A DNA stretch of 64,000 nt from Aliigemmobacter aestuarii (GTDB lineage: Bacteria; Pseudomonadota; Alphaproteobacteria; Rhodobacterales; Rhodobacteraceae). The notes below the pieces were generated by a model. It made no database searches and had not been told where the DNA came from. It saw nothing but the letters and a program-made list of their open reading frames with translations. Of this stretch, positions 45,650 to 54,373 are shown in pieces. The DNA lies in NCBI RefSeq assembly GCF_004799285.1, contig NZ_SSND01000005.1, positions 1 through 64,000 of the forward strand, written 5' to 3'. A program made the translations under genes and the position numbers. Positions within the stretch are counted from its first letter, which is position 1. Every line of letters begins with the position of its first letter.

Positions 45650-46681
45650 ATGAAAAAGACACTGACAGCCCTACTGGCCCTGACCGCCAGCCCCGCCCTC
45701 GCCGAAGGCACGGTCAACGTTCTGACCTGGGAAGGCTATGCCGACGCCTCCTTCATCACGCAGTTCGAAGAGGAAAGCGGCTGCAAGGTCACCGCGACCT
45801 ATGTTGGATCGAACGACGATTTCGCGCCCAAGCTTCTGGGCGGGGGCGGGGTCTATGACCTGATCGCCCCCTCGATCGACACAACCGCGCTGATGATCGA
45901 CCTGGGCCTGGTGGAACCGCTGGATACCGCGGCCATCACCGGCTGGGGCGACATCTATCAGAAGTTCCGCGACCTGCCGGGACTGCAGCGCGACGGCGTC
46001 CATTACGGTATGCCCTACAGCTGGGGCGCGATTGCCTTCATGTATCGCAACGATGTCTTTACCACGCCACCCACCTCGATCGCCGATCTGTGGAACCCGG
46101 ATCTGGCGGGCAAGGTCTCGCTCTGGGATGACAAGAGCGCGATCTATGTCGCGGCGCGGCTGAACGGCGATTCGGACATCTACAACCTGACCGACGAACA
46201 GATCGAGGCCGCCAAGGCCAAGCTGATCGAGCAAAAGCCCCTGGTGCGCAAATACTGGGCCACCGCCGGCGAGCTGGTCGACCTTTACAAGGCGGGCGAG
46301 GTGGTGATCTCCAACACCTGGGCGGGCTATCAGTCCAGCCTTCTGGCCGCCGAGGGCATCGAAGTGACCGAGTTCATCCCGACCGAGGGGGCCGAGGGCT
46401 GGCTGGATGCCTGGATGGTGGTGAAGGATACCCCGAACCGCGAATGCGCCTACAAGTTCCTGAACATGCAGCTGTCGGCCCTCGGGCAGTGCGGCGTGGC
46501 CAATGTGAACGGCTACTCTGCCGCCAATCCGGTGGCCGCCAAGGCCTGCATGTCGCCCGAACAGTTCACCGCGCTGCATCAGGATGACCCCGACTATCTG
46601 GACAGCCTGATGATCTGGACCGCGCTTGGCGAACGGTTCGAGGCCTACACCAACGCCTGGAACGCGGTGAAGGCGCAATAA
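45650..46681 (+). CDS. Polyamine-type ABC transporter substrate-binding protein
   Basis: A 343-residue periplasmic protein of the PotD/PotF group. A Sec signal peptide MKKTLTALLALTASPALA is followed by NVLTWEGYADASFITQFEEESG, a hallmark of spermidine/putrescine binding proteins, then PYSWGAIAFMYR. GGAGAGAGAGA precedes the ATG at 45650. It is the first of four transporter genes and should capture a cationic amine, consistent with the catabolic enzymes around it. Confidence 0.92.
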   Translation: MKKTLTALLALTASPALAEGTVNVLTWEGYADASFITQFEEESGCKVTATYVGSNDDFAPKLLGGGGVYDLIAPSIDTTALMIDLGLVEPLDTAAITGWGDIYQKFRDLPGLQRDGVHYGMPYSWGAIAFMYRNDVFTTPPTSIADLWNPDLAGKVSLWDDKSAIYVAARLNGDSDIYNLTDEQIEAAKAKLIEQKPLVRKYWATAGELVDLYKAGEVVISNTWAGYQSSLLAAEGIEVTEFIPTEGAEGWLDAWMVVKDTPNRECAYKFLNMQLSALGQCGVANVNGYSAANPVAAKACMSPEQFTALHQDDPDYLDSLMIWTALGERFEAYTNAWNAVKAQ

Positions 46682-46705
46682 GCGTCCCGCTGTCCAATGC
46701 ACAAA

Positions 46706-46734
46706 GGCCGCGCAGGGCGTTCCCTTGCGCGGCC
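46706..46734 (+). promoter_or_regulatory. Strong hairpin between binding-protein and ATPase genes
   Basis: GGCCGCGC (46706-46713) pairs with GCGCGGCC (46727-46734), and inner GGG/CCC pairs extend the stem around a CGTT loop. There is no T tract. Such intercistronic hairpins often stabilise upstream mRNA so that the periplasmic binding protein is made in excess over the membrane complex; that role is inferred from position. Confidence 0.55.
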
Positions 46735-46767
46735 CGTCAGAACCGATCAAGAGAAAAGGGCGCGGGC

Positions 46768-47850
46768 ATGGCTGCGATCATCGAGCTTCAGGGGATCTCG
46801 AAGCATTACTCCAGAACCATCATCGGTGTGGATAATGTCAGCCTGTCTGTAGAGGACGGCGAGTTTGTCACGCTGCTTGGCCCCTCGGGGTGCGGCAAGT
46901 CCACCTTGCTGCGGATGATCGGCGGGTTCGAGGCCCCGACCCATGGCAAGATCCGGCTGGCCGGGCAGGACGTGACCCACGTGCCGCCCTACCGGCGCGA
47001 CGTGAACATGGTGTTTCAGGATTACGCGCTGTTTCCCCACATGACCGTGGGCGAGAACATCGCCTATGGCCTCAAGATGCTGGGCAAGGGCCGCGACGAG
47101 GCCCGGCGCATGGCCGCCGAGGCGCTGGAGATGGTGGGCCTGGCCGACAAGATTGACCAACGGCCAATGCAGCTTTCGGGTGGGCAGCGGCAGCGCGTGG
47201 CGCTGGCCCGTGCCATCGTGCGCCGTCCCAAGGTTCTTTTGCTTGATGAACCGCTGTCAGCGCTCGATGCCCGCCTGCGCGACCAGATGCGGATCGAGAT
47301 GAAGCATCTGCACGAAAAGGTCGGCATCACCTTCATCATGGTGACCCATGACCAGGAAGAGGCGCTGACCATGTCCGACCGCGTCGTTGTGATGGAAAAG
47401 GGCCGTGTGGCCCAGGATGGCCGGCCGCAGGATCTGTATGACCATCCCGCCTCGCCCTATGTGGCGAATTTCATCGGCACGACGAATTTCCTGGCAGCCC
47501 GTCGCAGCGGGGCAGGGGTGGCCACCGCCGCCGGCCCGCTGCAGGTGGAAGAGGCCGTCGACATGCCCGATGGGGCTGAGGTGACGGTGGGCTTCCGCCC
47601 CGAAAAGACCCGCATCCTGGCCCCTGGCGAAACCGCTGCCAATGCCCTGCCAGCCCGGATCGCCGAGGTGATCTATTACGGCCTTGGCCTGCGCATCACG
47701 GTCGAGCTGGCCGACGGCGCGCAGGTGCATGTCGATACGCTGTTGCCCGATACCCTGGCCCGATCCGATGTTCCCAGGCCCGGCACCCCCGTCACCATCG
47801 CCGTCGAGCCGCACAACATCTTTGTCTTTCCCGGAAAGGTGGTGGTGTGA
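46768..47850 (+). CDS. ABC transporter ATPase, spermidine/putrescine type (PotA-like)
   Basis: A 360-residue ATPase. Walker A is GPSGCGKST (about 38-46), the Q-loop VFQDYALFPHMTV, the ABC signature LSGGQRQRVALARA, and Walker B LLLDEPLSALD. A C-terminal TOBE domain (VGFRPEKTRIL) is typical of PotA. It energises import of the ligand captured by the upstream binding protein. Its stop overlaps the following permease start (TGATG). Confidence 0.95.
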   Translation: MAAIIELQGISKHYSRTIIGVDNVSLSVEDGEFVTLLGPSGCGKSTLLRMIGGFEAPTHGKIRLAGQDVTHVPPYRRDVNMVFQDYALFPHMTVGENIAYGLKMLGKGRDEARRMAAEALEMVGLADKIDQRPMQLSGGQRQRVALARAIVRRPKVLLLDEPLSALDARLRDQMRIEMKHLHEKVGITFIMVTHDQEEALTMSDRVVVMEKGRVAQDGRPQDLYDHPASPYVANFIGTTNFLAARRSGAGVATAAGPLQVEEAVDMPDGAEVTVGFRPEKTRILAPGETAANALPARIAEVIYYGLGLRITVELADGAQVHVDTLLPDTLARSDVPRPGTPVTIAVEPHNIFVFPGKVVV

Positions 47851-48713
47851 TGTCGGGGCCACGTTCGCTGTCAACGGTTCTAATCCTGGGGATCCCGATC
47901 CTGTGGGTCGTGGTGTTCATGCTGCTGCCCTATGGCATCATCGTCACCTACAGCTTCTGGGTGAAGGCCTATCCCACCTTCAAGCCCGCTTTCCAGTTCG
48001 GCAATTACCTGACGCTGGTGACCGATCCGCAATATGTTCAGGTGCTGCTGCGAACGCTGAAGATTTCGGCGCTGGTATCGGTGCTGTCGCTTTTGCTGGC
48101 CTATCCCTTCGCCTGGTGGCTGGTGTTCCGGTGCCACAATCAGTCCTTGAAGACATGGGCATACATGGCGGTCATCGCGCCGCTCTGGGTCAGCTATCTG
48201 CTGCGTGCCTATATCTGGAAGACGATCCTTGGCACCGAAGGCATCCTGAATTCGTTCCTGATGTCCACCGGCATCATCTCGGAGCCGTCGTCGCTGTTTC
48301 TTTACAACCAGTTCGCGATGGTGGTCACGCTGACCTATATCTTCATCCCCTTCATGGTGATGCCGATCTACACCGCGCTGGAAAGGATCCCCGCCAACCT
48401 GTCCGAGGCGTCGTCCGATCTGGGCATGGCGCCCTGGCAGACCTTCCTGAAGGTCACGCTGCCGCTGTCCACGCCCGGCATCGCGGCGGGGTTCACGCTG
48501 ACCTTCTGCCTCAGCTTTGGTGACTTCATCGCGCCCTTCCTGGTCGGCGGACCGGACGGGAACCTGATCGCCAGCGTGATCCAGTCGCAGTTCGGCTCGG
48601 CGTTGAACTGGCCGCTGGGGTCCGCGCTGTCGATCGTCATGCTGGTGATCGTGTTGGCGATCGTGTCGCTGTCGGACCGCATCGAGGCCCGCGCCAATAC
48701 CGGAGCGCATTGA
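47850..48713 (+). CDS. ABC transporter permease, PotB-like
   Basis: A 287-residue inner-membrane protein with about six helices. The cytoplasmic EAA loop that contacts the ATPase reads ANLSEASSDLGMAPWQTFLKVTLPLSTPGI. The ATG at 47850 overlaps the ATPase stop; a GTG one codon earlier is possible. It pairs with the next gene product to form the channel. Confidence 0.93.
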   Translation: MSGPRSLSTVLILGIPILWVVVFMLLPYGIIVTYSFWVKAYPTFKPAFQFGNYLTLVTDPQYVQVLLRTLKISALVSVLSLLLAYPFAWWLVFRCHNQSLKTWAYMAVIAPLWVSYLLRAYIWKTILGTEGILNSFLMSTGIISEPSSLFLYNQFAMVVTLTYIFIPFMVMPIYTALERIPANLSEASSDLGMAPWQTFLKVTLPLSTPGIAAGFTLTFCLSFGDFIAPFLVGGPDGNLIASVIQSQFGSALNWPLGSALSIVMLVIVLAIVSLSDRIEARANTGAH

Positions 48714-48714
48714 G

Positions 48715-49518
48715 ATGACCCAACGCAAGCCCTTGTCCCGTTTCGCCGCCGATACCGCGCTGATGACCTATGTCGCGCTTCTGATGGCGTTTCTCTATGT
48801 GCCGATCTGGGTGCTGATCGCCTTCAGCTTTTCATCCTCGCGCTCGCTTACCTGGCCGATCCCCGGCTTCACGCTGGACTGGTATCGCAAGCTCTTTGCC
48901 AATACCGACCTGCAGGCGGCCGTGGTCAACAGCTTTTATGTGGCCACCTTCGCCACCATTCTGGCCCTGATCGTGGGGGTCGCGGCGGCGATGGCGCTGC
49001 ACCGGCTGAACTTTCCCGGCAAGACCCTGTTCCGCCGCCTGATCCTGCTGCCGATCACATTGCCCGGAATCGTGACCGGTATCTCGATGCTGAACATGTT
49101 CCGCCTGTTCGGCTTCAACCCCAGTCTGGAAACCGTGATCCTCGGTCATGCCACGGCGCTTCTGGGGGTGGTGGTGACGCAGGTTTTCGCCCGGCTGCAA
49201 CGCCTGCCCAGATCGCTGGAAGAGGCGTCCTCCGACCTGGGCGCGCCGCCGTGGAAGACCTTTCTGCTGGTCACCCTGCCGAATATCCGTTCTGCGGTGA
49301 TCGGGGCGGGGCTGTTGTCCTTCGTGCTGTCGTTCGATGAAATCCCGGTGACCTTCTTCCTGACCGGGCGCGACAACACCTTGCCAATGTACATCTATTC
49401 GACCATGCGCCGCGGCGTGACGCCGGAAATCAACGCTGTCGGCACGCTGATCGTCCTTGCCTCGCTTGTGCTGATCATCCTGTCGGTCCTGCTGTCGCGT
49501 GACCGCAGCCCCCGCTGA
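48715..49518 (+). CDS. ABC transporter permease, PotC-like
   Basis: A 267-residue inner-membrane protein with about six helices. The EAA loop is RSLEEASSDLGAPPWKTFLLVTLPNIRSAV, and the N-terminal YVALLMAFLYVPIWVLIAFSFSSSRSLTWP is typical of PotC/PotI. It begins one base after the upstream permease stop, so its translation is coupled. It completes the four-part importer. Confidence 0.93.
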   Translation: MTQRKPLSRFAADTALMTYVALLMAFLYVPIWVLIAFSFSSSRSLTWPIPGFTLDWYRKLFANTDLQAAVVNSFYVATFATILALIVGVAAAMALHRLNFPGKTLFRRLILLPITLPGIVTGISMLNMFRLFGFNPSLETVILGHATALLGVVVTQVFARLQRLPRSLEEASSDLGAPPWKTFLLVTLPNIRSAVIGAGLLSFVLSFDEIPVTFFLTGRDNTLPMYIYSTMRRGVTPEINAVGTLIVLASLVLIILSVLLSRDRSPR

Positions 49519-49530
49519 AAGGTGCCTGAA

Positions 49531-51027
49531 ATGACCTTGACCAAAGCCGACTGGCAGGCCCGCGCCGCGGCGCTTTGCCCCGAAACCCGGATGTTCATCG
49601 ACGGAGAATTCGTGCCTGCCCTGTCTGGCGCCACATTCCCCACGATCAACCCCGCCACGGGCGAGGTGATCGCCGAGGTGGCGCGCGGCAACGCCGATGA
49701 CGTGGATCGCGCGGTGACCGCCGCGCGCCGCGCCTTCCGTGATGGCCGCTGGTCGCGGCTGGACCCGCGCGACCGCATGGATGTTCTGCAACGCTTCGCC
49801 GGGCTGGTCGAGGCGCATGCCGAGGACTTCGCCCTGCTCGACACGCTCGACATGGGCAAGCCGATCTCGGACATGCTGGCCATCGACGTGCCGGGCGCGG
49901 TGTCGAACCTCTGCTTCTTCGCCGAGGTGGTGGACAAGATGGAAGGCGCCGTCACCAACACCACACCCCAGGCCCTGCATTACATCCTGAACCAGCCGCT
50001 GGGGGTCTGCGGCATCGTCGTGCCGTGGAACTATCCGCTGATGATGGCGGCATGGAAGCTGGGGCCTGCCCTGGCCACCGGCAATTCCGTCGTGCTGAAG
50101 CCCGCCGAACAATCGCCCCTGTCAGCCCTTCTTCTGGCGCGGCTGTTCATGGAGGCGGGCGGCCCCGCGGGCGTTCTGAACGTGGTCACCGGCCATGGCG
50201 AGGAAACCGGCAAGCCGCTGGCGCTGCACATGGGCGTCGACAAGATCGCCTTCACCGGTTCCACCGAGGTGGGGAAGCTGATGTTCGTCTATTCCGGGCA
50301 ATCGAACATGAAGCGCGTCACCACCGAATGTGGTGGCAAGTCGCCCCATATCGTGCTGGCCGATTGCGACGACCTTGATACCGCCGCTGCCACCGCCGTC
50401 TCGGCCATCTTCGGCAATCAGGGCGAGGTCTGTTCCGCCGGGTCGCGTATGCTGGTGGAACGGTCGATCCACGATGATTTTGTCGCGCGGTTCACCGCCG
50501 TTGCCGCCACCGCCCATCAGCCGGGCGATCCGCTGGATCCGGAAACCACTATGGGCCCGCTGGTCACTGCCGAACAGCAGGAACGCGTGTTGCGCTATGT
50601 TGATATCGGCCGGAAGGAAGGCGCGCGGCTGGCCTTTGGCGGCGCGGTGCCCGCCGGGTTGAACGCGGGCTGCTATGTGGAACCGACCCTGTTCACCGGG
50701 GTGTCGAACCGGATGCGCATCGCGCAAGAGGAAATCTTTGGCCCGGTCGCCACGATCATTCCGGTCGATGGTGCGGATCATGCGATCGAACTGGCCAATG
50801 ACACGATCTATGGCCTTGCCGCCTCGATCTGGACTTCGGACATCAAGACGGCGCATCGCTTTGCCCGCGATGTCGAGGCGGGGATCGTCTGGGTCAACGC
50901 CTATGAGGCGGGGGATGCCACCACGCCCTGGGGCGGGTTCAAGCAATCGGGCAACGGCCGCGACAAGTGCCTTGAGGCGCTGACGCAATATACCCAGACC
51001 AAATCCGTCTGGATCGACCTGCGGTAA
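49531..51027 (+). CDS. Aldehyde dehydrogenase of the amine operon (PuuC-like)
   Basis: A 498-residue aldehyde dehydrogenase with catalytic Cys in GNQGEVCSAGSRMLVE, Glu in TTECGGKSPHIV and FTGSTEVGK for cofactor. It resembles gamma-glutamyl-gamma-aminobutyraldehyde dehydrogenase. In this operon it would oxidise the (gamma-glutamyl-)aminoaldehyde formed after ring hydroxylation and opening. The ATG at 49531 follows GAAAGGTG; a GTG at 49522 is an alternative. It is the third ALDH of this window and belongs to a different pathway from the two near 15 and 22 kb. Confidence 0.92.
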   Translation: MTLTKADWQARAAALCPETRMFIDGEFVPALSGATFPTINPATGEVIAEVARGNADDVDRAVTAARRAFRDGRWSRLDPRDRMDVLQRFAGLVEAHAEDFALLDTLDMGKPISDMLAIDVPGAVSNLCFFAEVVDKMEGAVTNTTPQALHYILNQPLGVCGIVVPWNYPLMMAAWKLGPALATGNSVVLKPAEQSPLSALLLARLFMEAGGPAGVLNVVTGHGEETGKPLALHMGVDKIAFTGSTEVGKLMFVYSGQSNMKRVTTECGGKSPHIVLADCDDLDTAAATAVSAIFGNQGEVCSAGSRMLVERSIHDDFVARFTAVAATAHQPGDPLDPETTMGPLVTAEQQERVLRYVDIGRKEGARLAFGGAVPAGLNAGCYVEPTLFTGVSNRMRIAQEEIFGPVATIIPVDGADHAIELANDTIYGLAASIWTSDIKTAHRFARDVEAGIVWVNAYEAGDATTPWGGFKQSGNGRDKCLEALTQYTQTKSVWIDLR

Positions 51028-51030
51028 GTC

Positions 51031-51750
51031 ATGCACATCTGCATCTACGAGGCCGACCGTCCATCCGAGGCGCTTCAGCCGCGCTTTGGCACCTATGCGC
51101 AGATGTTCCAGGATTGGCTGGGCGCGGCCCTGCCCGAGGCGCGGTTTTCCCTTGCCCATCTGGCCGGGGGCGAGGCCCCGCCGCCGCCCGGATCGGTCGA
51201 TGGCGTCCTGATCACCGGCGCGCGGGCAGGGGTGCCCGACGGTCTGGACTGGGTGGCGCGCCTGATGGATCATCTGCGTGATTTGCGCGCGGCCCGCGTG
51301 GCCGTGGCAGGCATCTGCTTTGGCCATCAGGTGATGGCGCAGGCCTGGGGCGGGCGGGTAGACCGTGCCGCCTGCGGCTGGACCATCGGCCGCCACCTGC
51401 ATGCGCCCACGCCGGACGGGCAGGCGGTGTTCGGCACCATGCCACTGGCCTGTGTCTCCGTGCATCAGGATCAGGTGATCGACCCGCCGCCGGGGGTGCG
51501 GGTTCTTCTCGCCTCGGACAGGTCGCCGCATGGCGCGTTCCGCTATGACTTTCCGGCGATGTCGGTGCAATTCCATCCGGAGTTCGGCGGCGACTATGTC
51601 GAGGCGGTGCTTGAAAGCGGCCTTGGCCTGCGGTTCGCGGATGATCTGGTGGCCGGTGCCCGTGAGGGGCTGCACGAACGCCTGGATGGCGCTATCGTGG
51701 CCGAGGGCTTTGCCCGTTTCTTTCGTGAAACGATCGGTCGCCGGGGATGA
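51031..51750 (+). CDS. Class I glutamine amidotransferase-like hydrolase (candidate gamma-glutamyl hydrolase)
   Basis: A 239-residue class I GATase-fold protein. The nucleophile Cys96 is in GICFGHQVMAQAWGG, and the His-Glu pair is in MSVQFHPEFGG. Free-standing members beside gamma-glutamyl ligases, such as PuuD, cleave gamma-glutamyl amide bonds; this role would release glutamate at the end of the pathway begun by the two GS homologues. It starts three bases after the ALDH stop and overlaps the rpoN start by four bases. Confidence 0.88.
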   Translation: MHICIYEADRPSEALQPRFGTYAQMFQDWLGAALPEARFSLAHLAGGEAPPPPGSVDGVLITGARAGVPDGLDWVARLMDHLRDLRAARVAVAGICFGHQVMAQAWGGRVDRAACGWTIGRHLHAPTPDGQAVFGTMPLACVSVHQDQVIDPPPGVRVLLASDRSPHGAFRYDFPAMSVQFHPEFGGDYVEAVLESGLGLRFADDLVAGAREGLHERLDGAIVAEGFARFFRETIGRRG

Positions 51751-52973
51751 AGCTGCAACCGCACCAGCGCGTCACACTGCGCCAGCACCAAAGGCTGGCG
51801 CAGGTGCAGCAGCGTGCGGTCGCCTTTCTGGCCCAGCCCGGCGGCGATCTTGCCCGCGACCTGGCCGAGCTGGCCAGTGCCAACCCCTTCTTGCGGCTTT
51901 CGGGCGGTCCGCCCGCAGCGCCCCCCGTCGACCGGGACGAGATGGCTCAGGCAGCCGAACAGGGGCCGGGGCTGATCCAGCATGTCCTGACCCACCTGCC
52001 ACACCTTCTGCCGGACCGGCGCGACCATGATTTGGCGCTGGCGCTGACCGAGGGGCTGGATGCCTCGGGTTATCTGGTTGACGACCCGGCGCGGATCGCG
52101 GCCCGCCTGCGCCGCCCCGTGGCAGAGGTCGAGCGCGTGCTGGCCGCCCTGCAACGGATCGAGCCTGCGGGTCTGTTCGCCCGTTCGCTGGCGGAATGTT
52201 TGCGGCTGCAACTGGTGGCCGAGGGGCTGTTCACGCCGCTCTGGCAGGCGGTGTTGCAGGATCTGCCGCTGGTGGCCGAGGGGCGGCAGGCGCTGCTGGC
52301 GCAGCGGTTGGGGATCGACGGCCGAATGCTGGACGCAATGCTGCGGCAATTGCGCGGGCTGAACCCGCGTCCCGCCTCGGGGTTCAGCCACAGCCCCACC
52401 CCGTCGCGCATTCCCGACCTGCTGGCCAGCCGTGGCCCCACCGGTTGGGATCTGGCCCTGAACCCCGAGTCGCTACCCAACGCCAGCATGCGCCCGATCC
52501 CGGAGGGGGGCGATGCACGGGCGCATCGCGCCGCCCGGCAGGTGGTGACGGCACTGGATCTGCGCAACCGGGCGATGCTGTCGGTCGCGCGGCTGATCGT
52601 CACCCACCAGGCAGAGGCGCTGGATCGCGGTGCCGTTGCACTCAGGCCCTTGACCCGGCGTGCGCTGGCGACCGAGGCGGGTTTGCACGAAACTACGGTG
52701 GGGCGCATCCTGCGCCATGCCTCGCTGCTGGCAGACGGGCGCATCCTGCCGCTGGCCGATCTGGTGGCCCGCGAAGGCCCCGCCCCCGGCCTGACCCGCC
52801 CCGCCGTTCTGGCGCTGATCCGCGAGCGCTTGGCCGAAGGCCCGGCCACCGACGCCGCACTGGCCGATTGGCTGGCCGCGCGGGGGGCAGGCATCACCCG
52901 CCGCCGGATCGCCAAGTACCGCGCCGAGGCGCAGCTTCCTGCCCGTCGTGGCCGCCCGGCAAAGTCGGGCTAG
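51747..52973 (+). CDS. rpoN: RNA polymerase sigma-54 factor (RpoN paralogue) encoded in the amine operon
   Basis: A 408-residue sigma-54. Region I is Gln-rich (QPHQRVTLRQHQRLAQVQQ), the core-binding region follows (LNPRPASGF), then the helix-turn-helix (ALATEAGLHETTVGRIL). The RpoN box near the C-terminus reads TRRRIAKYRAEAQLP, close to the consensus ARRTVAKYRE. It is somewhat shorter than housekeeping RpoN (about 430-500) because the acidic region II is short. Sited at the end of a catabolic operon and coupled by ATGA, it is almost certainly an accessory paralogue devoted to the local activator. Confidence 0.93.
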   Translation: MKLQPHQRVTLRQHQRLAQVQQRAVAFLAQPGGDLARDLAELASANPFLRLSGGPPAAPPVDRDEMAQAAEQGPGLIQHVLTHLPHLLPDRRDHDLALALTEGLDASGYLVDDPARIAARLRRPVAEVERVLAALQRIEPAGLFARSLAECLRLQLVAEGLFTPLWQAVLQDLPLVAEGRQALLAQRLGIDGRMLDAMLRQLRGLNPRPASGFSHSPTPSRIPDLLASRGPTGWDLALNPESLPNASMRPIPEGGDARAHRAARQVVTALDLRNRAMLSVARLIVTHQAEALDRGAVALRPLTRRALATEAGLHETTVGRILRHASLLADGRILPLADLVAREGPAPGLTRPAVLALIRERLAEGPATDAALADWLAARGAGITRRRIAKYRAEAQLPARRGRPAKSG

Positions 52974-53119
52974 GGCCAGCCAGTAACGCGGCGAATGCTG
53001 CCGCGACCCCGTCGGCTGACAGGATTTCCGTCTTCCTGGATCCGTTTCCCAGTGGCACTGCATGCCCTGCGCGCCCGCCGTTCGACCGGCTGCCGTGCGG
53101 CTTTGGCCTGAAGTTCTTC

Positions 53120-53380
53120 ATGACCGCAGACCGGGGCTATGACGCCGACTGGTTCCGAGATGCGTTGAAAGACAAGGGGATACGTCCATGCATCCCCGGT
53201 TGGACGTCGCGCGGCAAGGCTGTCCGCTACGACAAGCGGCGCTATCGCCGACGCAACCGCGTAGAAATCATGTTCGGTCGACTGAAAGACTGGCGCAGGG
53301 TCGCAACACGCTATGACCGATGCGCCAAGACCTTCCTATCCGCCGTCGCATTCGCGGCCACCGTCATGTTCTGGCTTTGA
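53120..53380 (+). pseudogene. IS5-family (IS427-like) transposase C-terminal fragment
   Basis: The frame reads MTADRGYDADWFRDAL ... CIPGWTSRGKAVRYDKRRY ... RNRVEIMFGRLKDWRRVATRYDRC ... LSAVAFAATVMFWL, the last 86 residues of an IS5-family transposase, including the conserved Y-(2)-R-(3)-E-(6)-R-type C-terminal motif. The N-terminal two-thirds and the left end are missing. The sequence after the stop (ATGAGTCTGGACCC, near 53387-53400) looks like the right terminal repeat. The fragment marks a past rearrangement at the edge of the amine operon. Confidence 0.85.
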
Positions 53381-53482
53381 CGATCAATGAGTCTGGACCC
53401 TGGTGCTGGCTTGCGATCATGCAGGTCCTTGTCATGTATTCAGGTTGAAACCGGACCTCCCGAAAAGGGGCAGGCCAGAATT

Positions 53483-54028
53483 CTACGAGAACCATCCTTT
53501 CACCCGACCCCAGACGGATTTCTCTTCGGGGACCTCGACCATCGCGCCTTTGACGGGCTCGCTGCCCTTTATTTCGGGCATCGGTTCGCTGTCGAAGATG
53601 GTTTCATCAGGCTGCACGGCGGCCTGCGACACGGTCTCTTCGGTGAACTCAGTGAAAGCATCGAGCCCGGCGAGTGTCTCCGGCCCCGCGATCCCGTCCG
53701 CCGTGAGCCCGTGTCCGGCCTGAAAGTCCTTCACAGCTTTTTCAGTGCCCGGGCCAAACTGGCCGTCAGCCGCGATCCCCAGCGCCGATTGCAGTTTCTT
53801 CACGGTCTCTCCGCGCGTCCCCTTGCGCAGCAGGACAAGCTCTTCGAGCCCCATGGCCATGAACGTATCAGGACCAGCGATCCCATCGACGGCGAGGCCC
53901 GCTGACTTCTGGAAATCCCGAACCGCCTTGTCCGTTCCGGGGCCGAAGATGCCATCGGCCTTGATGCCCAGCTTCGCCTGGAGGCGCTTCACGGGTGCGC
54001 CGCTCATCCCCTTTTTCAAGATCGACAT
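53483..54028 (-). CDS. Protein with two tandem peptidoglycan-binding domains
   Basis: A 181-residue protein taken from the ATG at 54028. Two PG_binding_1 repeats are visible at about residues 7-60 (GAPVKRLQAKLGIKADGIFG ... VRDFQKSAGLAVDGIAGPDT) and 73-120 (GETVKKLQSALGIAADGQFG ... VKDFQAGHGLTADGIAGPET). An acidic tail ends in EEKSVWGRVKGWFS. No signal peptide is visible, though such proteins normally act on cell wall. The frame extends upstream to 54214 with no similarity. It is convergent with the IS remnant and divergent from the transpeptidase gene. Confidence 0.85.
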   Translation of the reverse strand: MSILKKGMSGAPVKRLQAKLGIKADGIFGPGTDKAVRDFQKSAGLAVDGIAGPDTFMAMGLEELVLLRKGTRGETVKKLQSALGIAADGQFGPGTEKAVKDFQAGHGLTADGIAGPETLAGLDAFTEFTEETVSQAAVQPDETIFDSEPMPEIKGSEPVKGAMVEVPEEKSVWGRVKGWFS

Positions 54029-54373
54029 GCTGAACCCTTTCCTAGCTCTCTGCCGAAAATCTAACCGCTTCGATCGTCCCTGTATTTGTCTCAGATCAAT
54101 CGTTTCAATTGATGCGGTCGCTATGATCAAAGTGCGGGATTGCCGAGAGTGAAGCGCGAATAGAGAGAGAGGAAAAATGCGTTTGTACTCGAAGTTAAGC
54201 CTGCGCGTCGCCAAATCAGTCCCGTTGTCTCAGGAAATGCTGTTGGAGTGCTGCAAAGGGCTTGTCTCGCAGCTTTCGAATTGATGTGATCTTCTGCAAT
54301 TCCAGTTTTCCGGTCGACACGACACCAAACCGAAGACTCCCGACCATTTCGCCTAAAATCGAAGGACACAACC
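54029..54373. other. Divergent intergenic region, no gene seen
   Basis: About 345 bases of lower GC content between the peptidoglycan-binding gene and the YkuD gene. It should hold both promoters. Short frames on either strand have no recognisable protein features. Confidence 0.5.

Noticed and set aside
43879-45717. Minus-strand 612-codon frame
   Set aside because: It is the shadow of the sigma-54 activator, which has intact Walker and GAFTGA motifs on the plus strand.
52974-53119. Extension of the IS5 transposase frame to the left
   Set aside because: The frame is open, but the residues before MTADRGYDADW do not resemble transposase, so only the C-terminal fragment is called.
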